Below, one piece after another: positions 12,322 through 24,860 of a stretch of 64,000 nt of DNA. The notes beneath the pieces were generated by a model. It saw nothing but the letters and a program-made list of their open reading frames with translations. It was not told the DNA's origin and searched no databases. A program made the position numbers and the translations under genes. The stretch lies in NCBI GenBank assembly GCA_025642065.1, contig JAODUP010000043.1, positions 496,001-560,000 on the forward strand, in the 5' to 3' direction. Position 1 is the stretch's first letter; each line of letters opens with the position of its first letter. The stretch comes from Paralvinella palmiformis. Its lineage: Eukaryota > Annelida > Polychaeta > Terebellida > Alvinellidae.

Positions 12322-12821
12322 CAGGAGGTCCTCGACTTACGAACGAGATCCATCTTTACGTGCATTTGTAAGCCAAATTTGTATGTAAGTCAAATCACAC
12401 TCTGTAAATGTACGAACCATCGACCCCTAGCCCTTAAATAATTTTGCAATAAGTACCTGAATCACTCGCCTGTTCTAACACATTGTTATATTTGTTATTT
12501 ATGTAAGAAAAACCACTCTTAACAATAATGTATACTGTTATCACTGGCATTGGCTGTACGCTTAGTGTAAAGAATGCACAAAAAACACAAAAACTAAGCA
12601 ATCCTTAAAGGTCGCTAATCCAAGATGGTGTATGGCAAGAACTGGGAGATTCTGACTTCCAGCTAGGCGACACCTGATAACATATTCTTCCGCATACACC
12701 ATGCCATAACCTAGTTCGCTGGTCCATAACTACAAACTGTTGTCGGTAACTCAAACCAGTAACTTTTATGTGCTTATGGGGTTTGTTTGTAATGGTGAGT
12801 TGTCATAAGTAACCCGAGGAC
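12322..12821. mobile_element. Candidate MITE with GTCCTCG inverted termini
   Basis: The left end reads ggtcctcgacttacgaac. The right end, reverse-complemented, reads agtcctcgggttacttatg. TA dinucleotides flank both ends, which fits a Tc1/mariner-type non-autonomous element of about 500 bp. The inner part repeats aagtc and ttgtaagc words. No transposase is present. Confidence 0.5.
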
Positions 12822-12942
12822 TATATATATCTATCTGCTGTGTATTTTCGACCTTATTGTATCATCTGACTTCTGTGACACAGAATGCCTTTAATTTTAT
12901 TATGATTGCATTATTTGTGCAAGGTAGTAGTTGCATTGGAGA

Positions 12943-12945
<3 letters not shown>

Positions 12946-12978
<33 letters not shown>
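12946..12978. repeat. (TA)n microsatellite
   Basis: A TA run of about 33 bp upstream of the CCDC97 gene. Confidence 0.9.
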
Positions 12979-12981
<3 letters not shown>

Positions 12982-13349
12982 AATGGTAATACCTTTATAT
13001 AATATATGAGCTTGATTAGTTGATATTTCACTTACAGTAAGTGTAAAACTTTTTTAAACAAAAATATCAAACATTTTAAAATGCTAAATAATTTATTTAA
13101 GTTTTAGTCACGTTGCATTCATGCTATATAAACAGTTGATGGCATATTTAATTTTTCAGGTTCCCTTGAAAACAACTTACATCCATGATCAACATATGTG
13201 CCGCTTTACCAGGTTTGATGTTGGGTAAATATACATAAAAGTTTAGAAATGGTGTTTGGAGATAAAATAAAAATATTTCTTGACTGATGTAAGCAGACTA
13301 GAAATCCAACAAAAATTATCTGATATGTGAGAAGGCTTAAAAAATCAAG

Positions 13350-16300
13350 ATGGACATGGCCTCCAGTGAGCCACCTGATCCAGTGCACGTGCAGAAAGGA
13401 GATGCACAGGATCCAGTGAAATCAGATTCTGTGAAGGCTCATATGTTGGATAGAATAGCTAAAACTGATGCCCACTTCAAACATCAGCAAAGGGGAGAAC
13501 CTGATTTAACCTTTGAGGATAAACGAACTATTGCCGATGAGCTACTTGAGAGGAATCCAGGCACATTTCTGAGTCGCTTCAGTAAGTACTTAGTGCTGGA
13601 TGATCTCGTCTACTTCAGACATATGCACGACGATTACACTGTGAACTTTTTTGTCAAAGAGGTTGAGGACAGATTTGCCGATTCAAGGAATCACAAGGTT
13701 CGGAATAGACGTTATGAAGCCATGAAGGAATTGGTGACAGGTGGTGTTTACTTCAGTGACTGTGAAATGAAATCTAGAGATCCACTGCTTTATGAGCAGA
13801 TGGTAGGACAGTATCTAACAGAAGAAGAAATTCTAGCTGAAGTACAAAAGCACGATGGAGCCATATCAAGTGTGTTGTTTGATCATATTGAAATCATGTA
13901 TAACAATGAATTGTATGCTAAGCAGGTGGAACAGGAAGTAAGTACAATTATATTCAGTGGTAATTTGTTTCTTTTTAAGAGTACAGTATCATATTTATAA
14001 AATACTATTCCTGCTAATAATGAAATTGAACTATGTTGATAGTAATACTATTAATAATAATGGTATATTGCCTCATTCAGCATGAGTTGGTCTAATGTGC
14101 TTTATGTTACAAGCCTCAACTAAGTTAATAGTAATAGATATAGAGTGTATAAAGAGTTATACAAAATATTGTTGGGGGGCTAATTTAAACAAGTTAATCT
14201 TAAGAAACCTAGGACAGGTTTTTTATAGTACAGTAAGCCTTTTGTTTTGATAGTTATTCTGGAAGGGATAGAACTAAGCAGTAGTCGGATTGACAATGGT
14301 GATTGTTTTTTAAGCTTTGGCAGTAAATATTTCTAGTTCACTCACCTATCTGGTGATTATCATTTTACTGCATGTGAAACTAATGTTGTTGGTTGTAAAA
14401 TCAATTACCATACAAAATTGATGTTTCATGGTGTGACGGTTGCCCATGGAAATCAGAATTAATGATATTTTATTCTTATGCTCCATGTTGGGAGATCCTT
14501 CGGCTATATAACTTAGTATAGCCAAGCTGAATGATTTTGTGAAGGGATGGTTATCTTTAAAATTGTAGTGTATCAAAATATGCAAGAAGTCTTATAACCA
14601 CCTCATAATGAAAGATGCCATCAAAACAAGAGAGAACATCAAAGATCAGCCTGTTTACAATTTAATATATATGCACTCCTAAGAAATCTGAGTTTGATAA
14701 GATATCCCTAATGTTCCATTCATGTCAGACCATATTCTGATTTCTATTAGTTGTATCAACTAGACCATGACCAAGTAGTGCACTGTGTAAATGATGTACA
14801 ACATAAATGCTTTATTTAATCTAGGATTCATTTAATAGATCAAAATGAGCCACAAACAAAATTAGCATCTGACACATATTATGATACAAATTCCAGGTGT
14901 GATCATTATTGTTGATGACCAAACCTGAATTTTTTATTTTATTTTTAGGAGTGCCAGCTTGAGGAAGGTGACTCTGATGAGGAAAGTGATGAACAGGAGT
15001 TGATGGAAGATAAAAATGATGGTAATCTAAAGATAATTTATTGTTTTAAATTTGGATAATGCCATATAATTGATACAGTGCCTAGCTTTTTTAGCCTAAT
15101 CTGTTGATGGTTTTGATTTAATTGAAGAATAAACTCTGAATCTGTTTTCTCAATTTAATGGATGCAAGTTTTAGTTATGAAATGGTTGTTAGACCTTATG
15201 TGGTCAAATGGTTTCATGAATCATGCAGTCCCATTTTTTTATTTCCCTAGTTCTTTGCCTCATTGTGATGTAACAACTAAGATGACCTTTAGAAGATGTT
15301 ATTTTAATTTTGACTTGTTTACTTTTCAAATATTGGTTTAGATGGAGAGAGGAAACAAATTTCAGAAGGCGAGCGACAGATGCTTAGAAATGAATTCATA
15401 TCAATCATGAAACAAAGATTTATCCATGGTGAAGACCATGACTTCGATTATCAGTAAGTCAGTGCCAAAGAAAGTTTGTGCTAGAAAAGGAAATCCTTTA
15501 TAGTATTCAATCTTGCCTATTAGTTTTTAACCTTTTGACAAACATAGACAACTATTTAATTGTTGTTCTGTGTGCTATAGATCATAGCTTTCAATAAACA
15601 TTGTCTTAAAATACACTAAACATTCACATGTTTATATAACGGTTTTCCTACAGGCTTTCTTCTGTTTAAATTTTTCCTGGAAATTCTAAGTGATCCAGTG
15701 ATTCTCCACGTGTTAAATGTTTTAAAGTGTATGCTGGTGAACGAATGTTGCCTTACATTTAAACGTTTAGTAATTAAATTGTTTACTCCTAGAATCCTGC
15801 TCATTAATTCTCTCTATTCAATAGTTAAAATTAGCTAGCTGTTTTGGTGTTGATGTCTCAGATGACTCAACCTGGACTAAATACAATGTGGTATTTCTGA
15901 CATTTATGCATCACCAACCTATTCAGACACACTATGCTGTCTACACTAAGTTGTGCATTTTTTTATATCAATGGGAATGGAGTAACCTAACTCTTGGTAT
16001 CAAAACTGATTGTTTTACAGTTCCTTCTCCAATAACCCCCTGTAATTAATGTGATGTGCCATGAAACAGCTGTAATTATTTTCACTGATTTGACTTTTCT
16101 AAAATCATTTTAGCAGTTCCTTCACAATCATTTTAAAATTCAAAAACTGTCTCAGTGTTTGAAGAGCCATGATGTTAAAGCATTTGATTATTATTGGAAT
16201 TGTCATTTATTGCTTAAGTAGTTTTTTGTATGGTAGCTAACAAATTGGACTATTGTTTATATGCTTCAGGACTGTGGATGACTGTGAAGAATATGATTCT

Positions 16301-16462
16301 CTGGACATCAGAACCCAAGATGAGGAAGAGAAATACTTTGATGCAGATGACTCGCAGAGCATGAACTCACAAAACTCTGATGACATCAAATTAACCGAGA
16401 TGCATATTACAGATAACGGTCACCAGAACATGAATGGAAAAATGCAGCAAATGGAGTTATAA
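13350..16462 (+). CDS. CCDC97: Coiled-coil domain-containing protein 97 homologue
   Basis: Four coding exons are seen: 13350-13937, 14949-15021, 15342-15453 and 16270-16462. All have GT-AG junctions and compatible phases, giving 321 codons plus a TAA. The ATG at 13350 is supported by an in-frame TAA 10 nt upstream. The first 196 residues contain the conserved block LLERNPGTFLSRFSKYL and the YFRHMHDDYTVNFF region. The C-terminal half holds the DUF2052-type core (EGERQMLRNEF ... MKQRFIHGEDHDFDY ... EEYDSLDIRTQDEEEKYFD), with an acidic stretch from exon 2 between. The length is close to the vertebrate protein (about 340). The family is nuclear and has been linked to the SF3B part of the U2 snRNP; that is family knowledge, not visible here. 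A candidate 5'UTR acceptor (tttttcag) lies near 13159. The gene looks intact and ordinary. Confidence 0.93.
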
Positions 16463-16638
16463 CTCATTTGGGAGAAAACATGCAGGGAACAAAAATAGGC
16501 AACAAGCAGAGGATGAGGATTAGATTGATATGACATGTATTTCTTTTTGTTGTTTCAACTCTCTTAGTCTTCAATATCTGAACATTATCCTTTCAGTGTA
16601 CTCATTCTGGATGATTCCTTTATTTATGATTCAGGTAT

Positions 16639-16649
16639 GTGTGTGTGTA

Positions 16650-16689
<40 letters not shown>
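16639..16689. repeat. (TG)n microsatellite in the CCDC97 3' region
   Basis: A TG run lies between the CCDC97 stop codon and its likely polyadenylation signal, so it is probably transcribed in the 3'UTR. Confidence 0.9.
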
Positions 16690-16690
<1 letters not shown>

Positions 16691-16794
16691 TCAACCTTTT
16701 GAGATTTGTACAAGTGATTTAAATCTCAAACAAATGTTAAGGAATAGTTAGTGAAAACCTGCAATATATTACAAACCAATATTGTAACTTCATA

Positions 16795-16800
16795 AATAAA
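16795..16800 (+). promoter_or_regulatory. Likely CCDC97 polyadenylation signal
   Basis: AATAAA (followed by AATAAAA one register later) lies about 330 nt after the CCDC97 stop codon. It is the first canonical signal downstream in this strand's 3' flank. Confidence 0.55.
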
Positions 16801-16869
16801 ATAAAAATTTGTTTATAGTTTACTTTATGATATGTCTAATATGTAAGATAATAACAAAATAATTATCAT

Positions 16870-18860
16870 TGTCGCAGTGAATGATGATAATAATAATAAT
16901 AGTATTTGATCAAATACCTAAAGTGCTTTACATTTAAAACATAAATCAAGCATATTCTTATATAGCACAAACACATTTTATACATAAATACACTGGTTTG
17001 TGTATTATAAATAGGCTAAGTTAAATAAGTGGGTCTTAAAAATCATACAAAATATTTCTTTAATTGATGCATGTTTAATATGATTAAGCAACTTATTCTA
17101 CAGCCTGGAAGCTGATACTTGGAAAGGTTTCTCCCTGTACAATACTGTGTGGCTTTTTGACACCATCAAAAGTGAACAAGACTCGGATCATAGCAGTCTC
17201 GCTGGCATATACTTTTGGATCAGATCACTTACATACAATGGTGCTGATCAACCCAGTACCTTGAATGTGTGAAACAGGATCTTGTACAGTGATCTAAAAT
17301 GTAAAAGAAGCCAGTTCAGCTGAAACAAAAACTGGTATTACATGTAACCTTTTACGAGTGCATGTCACCATATATGCAGCACAGTTCTGCACTCGCTGTA
17401 GGTGGTGTGTCAGAGAGAGAGAGGGGAGGGGGGGTGTTATATAACAGTTTTACCATAGTCCAGTCAAGAAATTATAAGTGCTTGGTCTAAAGTCTTGTAT
17501 GTCTCATCACTTATGTACTTACGAATAAGTCCTATATTTCTTATTTGATAATAACAGAGCTTGCATATAGAATTCACCTACTTCTCTATTCCTAGATTAT
17601 TATCCAATATAATCCCTAGATTTCTGATAGACATGGAAGAATTTATATAACTTCATCTTACTTGAATGTGAAGATTCTCAGTTTTCTTCACATGTTGCTT
17701 GGATGAGAAAACAATAAATCTGGTCTTATCCTTATTCAATTTCAGCATGTTGCTTTTAATCCAAATACATGTACCTATGTTTGCAATACAAGCTTCAATT
17801 GAGGATGAAATATCCTATTTATCACATATCTTTAAAGTTATTTAGACTTGATTATCATTGACAAAATAATGATATTTAATGTTATGTTGTTAAATAATTT
17901 CACCAACTGGTTTAGTATACATATAGTAAATCTTTTGTCCTATAAGAGATCCCTGTGGTACACCAAATTGAACAGGTACATCTGAAGTTGTTTTATCCAC
18001 AACTGAAACACTGAATTTTGTCGGCAAGGTACAACTTAAGGCATTTTCCTTGATATGAAAGATAAATTCTAAATGCTTCAGTAGTAGCAGCTGATCATTC
18101 ACATCAAAAGCTTCAGATGAATCAGGAATCCTTCACCAAGAGCCTCAGCAATGTCACTGCACTTTCAAGAGAACAGTTTCTCTTAAATGGCCTCTACAAT
18201 AAGCAGATTGTACAGTGCCTGAGAATGGTATAACTAGTTTTGACGTAGGTATATTTGAAGGGTGTTTCATCTTTGACTTCACTTCATTATCTTTGGACGT
18301 TGCTTGGCCCATTTAGCCTACCATATTCACAAAAGTGGCTGTAAACCATCAATCATCATCATTGTCATGAAATGAAGGTTAGAAATATGACAATAATTCT
18401 TCATATCTTTCTTATCCTACCAAGATCTCTTAAACACCAGGATTATTGTCTGATGACTGACTGATAATGGCTGTTATCAGTGGCAGAAGCTGATACACAT
18501 TTCTTCAAAATCCATGTGGGCAGTGGATCCAAGTCAGATGACATGTTTGGAGACTTCGTGATTATCTCCTCGACCTCAATTTGAGAAGCTGAAGCTGGTT
18601 GAAACATTTAGAGCGTTTTTTCATTAAACATAATATCTGCCTCTATGGAGATATCACAAGTATTTTGGAAATCAGAAATTATCTTATTTCTGATCATTAT
18701 TTTCCTCATGAAGAAATTGCTGAACTTGTCCACTGGAAGTTCAGCAGAGATAAACTGTGGAAGATTTATATTTGAGCTACTTCCCATCAAGTTCCTAGTT
18801 AGTCTTTTGATCTTTTCCACATTCCTCTATCTTTGTGAAATAGAAGCACCTTTTCTCCTC
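16870..18860 (-). mobile_element. Degenerate non-LTR retrotransposon, minus strand
   Basis: On the minus strand, fragments of a LINE polyprotein appear in order. Near 18820-18610 there is an NLPQFISAELPVDKFSNFF segment, typical of the stretch before the fingers. Near 17990-17890 there is VQFGVPQGSLIG, the conserved LINE reverse transcriptase motif (GVPQGSVLGP). The low-coordinate end has a (AAT)n-like tail at 16885-16903, expected for a LINE 3' end. Stops and frameshifts are frequent. A SINE is nested at about 18262-18370. Confidence 0.75.
18262..18370 (+). mobile_element. SINE 3' part, 'CCCATTTAGCCTAC' family
   Basis: It carries cttcacttcatta, then ggcccatttagcctacc, then cacaaaagtggctgtaaa and a (ATC)n tail. 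This is the same order as in the full copy at 30242-30425. It sits inside the minus-strand LINE, so it is a later insertion. Confidence 0.75.
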
Positions 18861-18963
18861 GAATAGTAGTGTATTTTTATTGTTGTTATGTAGGCTTTAA
18901 TAAACATATACTATGTTTCGTGTGATGCCTAACCTGTTGTACGTCTATAATTCAAGAGTACAT

Positions 18964-19140
18964 TGGAAATTACAAACTGTGAAAACCCGTACAAATTAAT
19001 TCGAAATATTTTATCGGTCAGTTGCGGATTTCATGCCGTTTCACGTAAAAATGCCTTGTCGTGGATTCCACGATTTGGGGTCCAAGGTCTGACTGTGTTA
19101 TATCCGATTTCGTGTTATAACAGACCGCGGCATAAGGGAG
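18964..19140 (+). mobile_element. Repeat ending in CTCCCTTATGCCGCGG-type terminus
   Basis: This is the better-preserved copy of the repeat at 1968-2080. Its right edge, reverse-complemented, is acagtcgggctcccttatgc, which resembles the terminus of pogo/Tigger-like elements. No matching left terminus was found, so the class is a guess. Confidence 0.4.
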
Positions 19141-20176
19141 CCCGACTGTACCGATATGTTGATAGAGTTTTCTGGTTATAGAAGTTTTTATTTGTATAAT
19201 CAGATATCTGACTATCATCTCAGCAGAATACATTTCAGTGCCAATGAAAATTGTTTATTGAACTAAACCAAATACATAATATTTTGTAGACATTAACTAT
19301 AATATTCAGTGATGGTGACAGAAGTGTTCCCTATGGTGTAATTGTGTCTTAAGTTCTAGTCAGTTATTTAATCATTCATCTGAAACTGGCATTGTGTCAA
19401 TATTTTAAACGGTGTGTCTAGTGAAGGACTGTATTACTGTATTCAAGCCCATTGAATAAGATTCATGCATCATTAGATCTACTTCCTTCCAGGCCCCCGC
19501 CGTTCCTCTCCGAGAATGATTCTATGGCACCAACATTACACCATCCGGCCATGTAGGTAATGTAAACTAATTCGCAGATTTTCGGCGTGGTTGTCGATGC
19601 ATTGTTGTAGGTTCACTGACTCACGGCTTTGAACGTTGGTGAGTGGTGTGGCATGTTTAAACATGTTGCAAGGATATGGATACCCAGGCATATATATTCA
19701 ATAGTGATGCAAAATATCCGGTGGGTGGAATATTAATATCTAAAGTTGACTTGGAGCTAGCACACCCCAACATCTAGGCCCATTGCTTGACAACAACAAA
19801 TACTGCAGAACCCCGAATGTGTTCCAAAACCATAGGCTGCCTTAGGTCAAGTATGACATCCTGACAAAGAACAGCAAGCCGATGCATTTCTGGGAGAACC
19901 AAGTTAACTTAAATGGATAGTCCAGCTTCATTTCAAATTTAAGGACTAACGTGACGCCTTGCGTCTTATTTGCTGGGTGTGTTTCACCTTGGATGTGCAT
20001 GTCTTGGCTTTGAGCTGGTCGGATCGGTTTGGCGCCAATGCGGGGAGGGTTCAGTACGGGACCGTTGCAGTACCTAATCAGTGAGGAGGATATTTTCCCG
20101 CCTTAATCTCTGGGCGATACTATCTGGTATCAGGATCCAGCTCTCAGCCAATTATGCACGTCCTTGGCTTCCGGGT
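19141..20176. other. Tract with no gene seen; one MITE remnant at 19911-19951
   Basis: Moderately GC-rich in 19480-20170, with no protein-like frame. At 19911, TTAAATGGATAGTCCAGC followed by ttaaggactaa matches the left end of the TTAA element at 20180, indicating a broken third copy. Confidence 0.45.
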
Positions 20177-20179
20177 TAA

Positions 20180-20683
20180 AGGGATAGTCCACCATGAGAA
20201 AACATTTTGAGGACTAATAGAGCTATAGTCACAAATATAATAAATAATGTCAAAATGTGTAAACGATCACCCACATATTAAATAATCCAGTTCAAAGTGC
20301 CAGCAAAGAATTATTCCAGAACATAACCCAACTGCGTTGATAACATTACGTCATAAATAACATACAATCATATCAGTTTGAGCTAGAAGGAACCTGACAA
20401 GAGGAAGATGATTCAAAATGGCTCAGATATTAACCCACAAGAGAAACTATAATCCGCGTCAGTATAGAGATCGCCGATGTGACGTCAGAGCATTTCAGTT
20501 TGCTCCTTCCCGCCTTCGAATCTGGCTTCCGGTATAGGCGTAATGTCGGCCTTCCAGTAATTTGGATTATTTTCCTATATCTATGATATCAGGTACATTT
20601 TGTGATTATTAGTTTGGAATTTCTGGTTACTGTTCTAAGCATTACACATTTAAAAATATTTTCTGAGGGTGGACGATATCCCT
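20180..20683. mobile_element. TTAA-flanked MITE, complete copy
   Basis: The left end is TTAAAGGGATAGTCCACC. The right end, reverse-complemented, is TTAAAGGGATATCGTCCACC. The 504-bp element is bounded by TTAA on both sides (20176-20179 and 20684-20687), the target site of piggyBac-type transposons. It has no transposase, so it would be non-autonomous. It contains the palindrome TGACGTCA. A second, longer copy without its left terminus lies at 21058-21643. Confidence 0.7.
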
Positions 20684-21057
20684 TTAAGGTTCATTCGGAG
20701 CGGCAACCTGTTTATAAAGGGCGTTCTGGTTATATACTGATATAGTATATAATTATATCTACCGGCATTTAACACCTAGCTACTTCTAGAGTAGGTATCA
20801 TTCCCTTATATATATTATATCTTGAAATGTATGTGGTATAAGTTATATGGTTCTGTCTCGTGGATATTGTATATATATATTTCTTTATAGGCATTATAAT
20901 ATAGTCTTTAGATCTAATTTATTAAACATATGCATAGCTGCACATATTGGTTAGTTATAGTTAATTTATATGGTTTGACTGTGGCATGTGTTGGTGAATG
21001 TATATACGCTACCTCTTCCGCATATAACACCTCACACGCGTTACACTAATACGTACA

Positions 21058-21643
21058 GCTATACTCACAAATATCATAAATAATGTCAAAATGTGTAAAC
21101 GATCACCCACATATTAAATAATCCAGTTCAAAGTGCTAATTACTCAACTTTTACTGGCCTGTGGGCGCCGCCATTTTGAAGCTAGACAATGACTGGAAGC
21201 TTCTGAATGCTGACGTCACTTCAGCGTATCCGGTTGACCTGAAGTCTGTAGAGCCCGTACAATACAGTAGCCCGAGCAAAGAATTATTCCAGAACTAAAC
21301 GGCATTATCTTGTTAAAATTACGTCATGAATTATATACAACCATATCAATTTGAGCCAGAATGAACCTTACAAGAGGAAGATGATTCAAAATGGCTCAGA
21401 TATTAGCGCTCAAGAAAAACTATAATCCGCGTCAGTCTAGAGATTGCCCGTTTGACGTCACAACATTTCAGTTTGCTCCTTCCCGCCTTCGAATCTGGCT
21501 TCCGGTGCAGCCGTAATGTCGGCCTTCCAGTAATTTGGATTATTTCCCTATATCTATGATATCAGGTACATTTCGTGATTATTATTGTGGAATGTTTGGT
21601 TACTGTTCTAAGCCTTACATATTTACAAGGGTGGACTGTCCCT
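21058..21643. mobile_element. TTAA MITE, left-truncated copy with extra segment
   Basis: From tcacaaatatcataaataatg to the right terminus ggtggactgtccctttaa it is highly similar to 20220-20683. It has an additional segment of about 145 bp at about 21140-21285 that is missing from the first copy. The right TTAA is at 21644-21647. The first 40 bp or so, including the left terminus, are absent. Two TGACGTCA palindromes are present. Confidence 0.7.
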
Positions 21644-21839
21644 TTAAGATTAAGTTTTTTTCAGGATGTCGTGCTTTACATGGCCCCGAGCGACATGCTG
21701 CTTCGTATAAGCCAAGTGGTGGGGTACAACAACCAGATTATCATCGTAACTTCCGGCCAAGAGATATTGTTATATAGGACCCCCCTCCGTTCAATGTTTA
21801 GAACAGACAAAAAAAATTAATCCACAAATTAATTTACCT

Positions 21840-22060
21840 TTTAATTTTTTAATTCAGAAATATTTCTTCCATGACAATCTTACTTGAAATATAAACTACT
21901 CGGAGTGGATATTCCAAGTAGGTACTCAGAGTTCCTACTCATGGTAAAACGTATTACGCAAAAAAGAGTCTTGCAATTGGAATTGATAAATTTGGAATTG
22001 ATAAATTTGATGTGGAATTGGAATTGACCAAATGGAATTCAGTGGAATTAGAATTGTCGG
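21840..22060 (+). repeat. Dispersed palindromic-core repeat
   Basis: Same arrangement as 2205-2340: acttgaaatataaactact, gtaggtactcagagttcc, actcatggtaaaa, then a gaattgataaatttga stretch. Confidence 0.55.
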
Positions 22061-22239
22061 ACTGTAATATTCAATGTTATAACAATAAGGACATAACTAA
22101 AAAAAGGGAGAGGTAATATACATTATATTTATGTTATAAAATAGTGTACGCTTATCCCTAGTGATTAACACGTATATACCAGTACAGAAAGACTTGTTTT
22201 AATAAAATCAGTTCATGTTCAAGATTGTTGTGGACACAC

Positions 22240-24170
22240 TTCCATACATACACAGCGGTACATTCAACATTACAGATATGGGTAGACCCAGAGGTCTACG
22301 TAGTAGATCCAGGTGACGAAACACTTCCATACCGTGGCGGAAGGTTTTCTTGCCGAATAGAGCATCTTCATACTGTTTGTAGTGAATGTACTTCTCTACG
22401 ACGTTCTTTTATACGCCCTTGATCTTCTTAATGTTCTTCCCACTGGCCTCGAGAACGCTGTACATCTTGAGGCGCAGGCCCACATACTCGACAATGAGGT
22501 TCCCAATGTACTCATCCTTCATCTTGCCCAGGACCTTCTTGTTCACCGTGCTGTCTAGCAGGTTGTCCTTAGGATAGTCGGACGTGCCATAGCAGCTGTA
22601 CTGCGCTTGGTCTTCGACCATGTCCTCTCCTTGTACACGTCCTCGGTTTAAATGTTGAGGAGAAGGGAGTCTGTACTCGTGTGGAGGAGCTGGCAGAGCT
22701 CTCCATACCGCTTCTTCATCTGGTAGTAGTAGAAGTCGTACAAACGGCTTTATTGGACCTGAATCGTTGCTAGATCGTCATCAAAAATGTTGATTCGAAG
22801 GCCAGGGTGGCTATCAGGCGCCTAAGTTTATTCTTCTCTCCGCTACTCACCAACTTGACGTCGACTCGCTTGCGAAGGTTCTCTATGGTCTTCCCCAAAA
22901 GCGGTGTTCATCCAGATGTACAACTCTATCCAGCACTTTGTTCGTAGCAAAATGTGTAGTGCATCTTTTTCAGGCGTATGCCTATGGATATATAGCACAT
23001 AGCGTTCCTTGTTGCAGAGGTTGAGGATCAGATATGGCGCTAGCGGGTAGGAGTTGGCGCCTCTTTGAACTCTACATGGTACTCCAGATTCACCCCAAAA
23101 ATGTAGCTCGCTGACGGACAGCTTGCTATAGAGTTAATGTGCTGGTAAGGGTAGACGCCCTTGCGGAAATCGTGTCTTTCTCTGCTGGGCTCTTACTGGA
23201 AAGTTATTTGGAAAGTCCCCGGTTGGTTGGCCGCTACGAGTTTTTCCAGGGAGGTCAGCAGGAACTGGGCGCTGTCGATGAATCGGAGCTACTCGAGAGA
23301 GAAGGAGATGTTCCTCTCTGTCTTGTTTGTGATGCAAATTACCCTGCCCTCCACCTTGGAGATGGCTAGCACCAGGAGGTGGGCGTCATAGCCTCGTAGA
23401 TTGTGGAAAATCACTGGTACAGGTGTTGTCTTGAGCCTCGATACCTTCCAGTGATGTGACAGTGGTGACGGACTGCGTCACCATCGAGACGCTAATCACA
23501 AACGTGGCAGGCGCGTTAAAGGCCTGCCAGTCCTTTAGAGTAATCCGCATGTCTTTGGGCTTGACCAACACAGCCTTGATCTTACCCATCTATTCTTGGA
23601 GCTCTCTGAGAAAGTGCTCTGCTTCTTTGGTTCCACGATATTATAGGATCAGCTCTGCGTGCTATCGTAGCGGACGACTATGTAGCCGTACCCAAACACC
23701 CGCGGGGCGTGGTGCTGCTGTTTCTTCTGGGTGTTGCTCTTCGTGAAGTCAAGTTCGGGGCCTTTTGTAGTAAATCAGCTGAGGAAGTGTACGATAACTC
23801 CCTTGTCCCATCCAAATAAGTTAATGGCGAAGTTGTTCTGTTTGAGATCTTCTGAATCTGGTAGATGGGTGTGGGGGCATCGATACCACTGAAAACACCA
23901 CATTGGTCTTTGTGGGTTTCTAGCTGCTGGGAGGAGAGCAGACTGTAGGGCCCAATGGGAGGAGTAATCATCTTTGTTCTGTACGTTGATGACTATTGTT
24001 TCTTTTTTAAGGTGGCGGGAAGAATGATGTAGGAGCTGCCTCTCAGAGGTTGATATTGAGCGTTATCCATTTTCGAGCGTTTCCTAGATGCGGGGAAGGC
24101 CTTGTCTAGTGCCTCGTCGAAATCATGGGCCTTTAGAAAAACTTATTGCTTGTGAGGCAGTACAGGATCG
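22240..24170 (-). pseudogene. Decayed protein-primed family B DNA polymerase (Polinton/adintovirus type)
   Basis: Reading the minus strand from about 24170 down to 22240 in changing frames gives the whole order of this polymerase family. An N-terminal NVFGW-like block lies near 23800, and a zinc-finger/EndoVII-like CHICxxxD block near 23490. SFSLEYLRFIDSAQF lies near 23270, a LNLCNKERYVL block near 23000, GKTIENLRKRVDVKLV near 22880, and YDFYYYQMKKRYG near 22720. GKMKDEYIG then lies near 22530, and VGLRLKMYS near 22480. At least seven frame changes and several stops are needed, and the first Asp of the catalytic TDTDS motif reads Ser. The region is visibly GC-richer than its surroundings. In living elements this enzyme copies the element's own DNA from a protein primer. 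No capsid, ATPase, protease or integrase gene of such an element was recognised nearby. Confidence 0.8.
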
Positions 24171-24359
24171 GTATACTCTTCGGTGCCTCCCGGGTTGTCT
24201 TTCCGAAGATAGATTTTAAGAGCCAGCGTAAAGCTTGGCACACCTGAGAGCCAAAATCTCTTCCACGAGAATCTGGAGGCACTTTCCCTCCAAGAAAATT
24301 CTTGATGTTAGTCATCGAGCGTTGCCATGTTGTATATGGGTATATAGCATGCAACTCCC

Positions 24360-24673
24360 CCCCCTCTCTCTCTATATCTATCTATCTCTCTCTCTAATTG
24401 GGAGTTCGAATTGCAAAGAACTGCGAATAGAAATTTTCTCTAGATAATGCCAGGCTAGCTGTACATTCGACCCCAAGCTATGCTGCGGAAATACGGTTGA
24501 GGTGCCAGAGGGGTGGACCCCCTATTAGGTGAACAGTGCTCCTACCCCATTATATATACCACTCTGGATGAATCGTTCAGAATTTAAATTCACGATTCGA
24601 TATTATCGGTGCCAGTGCCCTGTTCCACACTCACGAAAACCTGAGCCCACGTCTTTATTATATGTAACATAAA

Positions 24674-24752
<79 letters not shown>

Positions 24753-24860
24753 AATTTAAATCTAGATTTAATCATACTGTTCAGCGTTTAACTTGTTTAA
24801 ATAAGAATGGTTTAGATTGGGGTACCACCACCACCACAATCAAAGGTAGCCACCACACAA
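24360..24860. other. Tract between polymerase relic and LINE, with (CA)n
   Basis: Contains a CT/TC-rich stretch at 24360-24395 and the (CA)n run at 24677-24749. No gene seen. Confidence 0.5.
24677..24749. repeat. (CA)n microsatellite
   Basis: An uninterrupted CA run of about 73 bp, among the longest in the window. Confidence 0.97.

Noticed and set aside
19018..19233. Overlapping open frames on both strands at 18963-19233
   Set aside because: The region is a dispersed repeat with a transposon-like terminus; neither frame looks like a protein.
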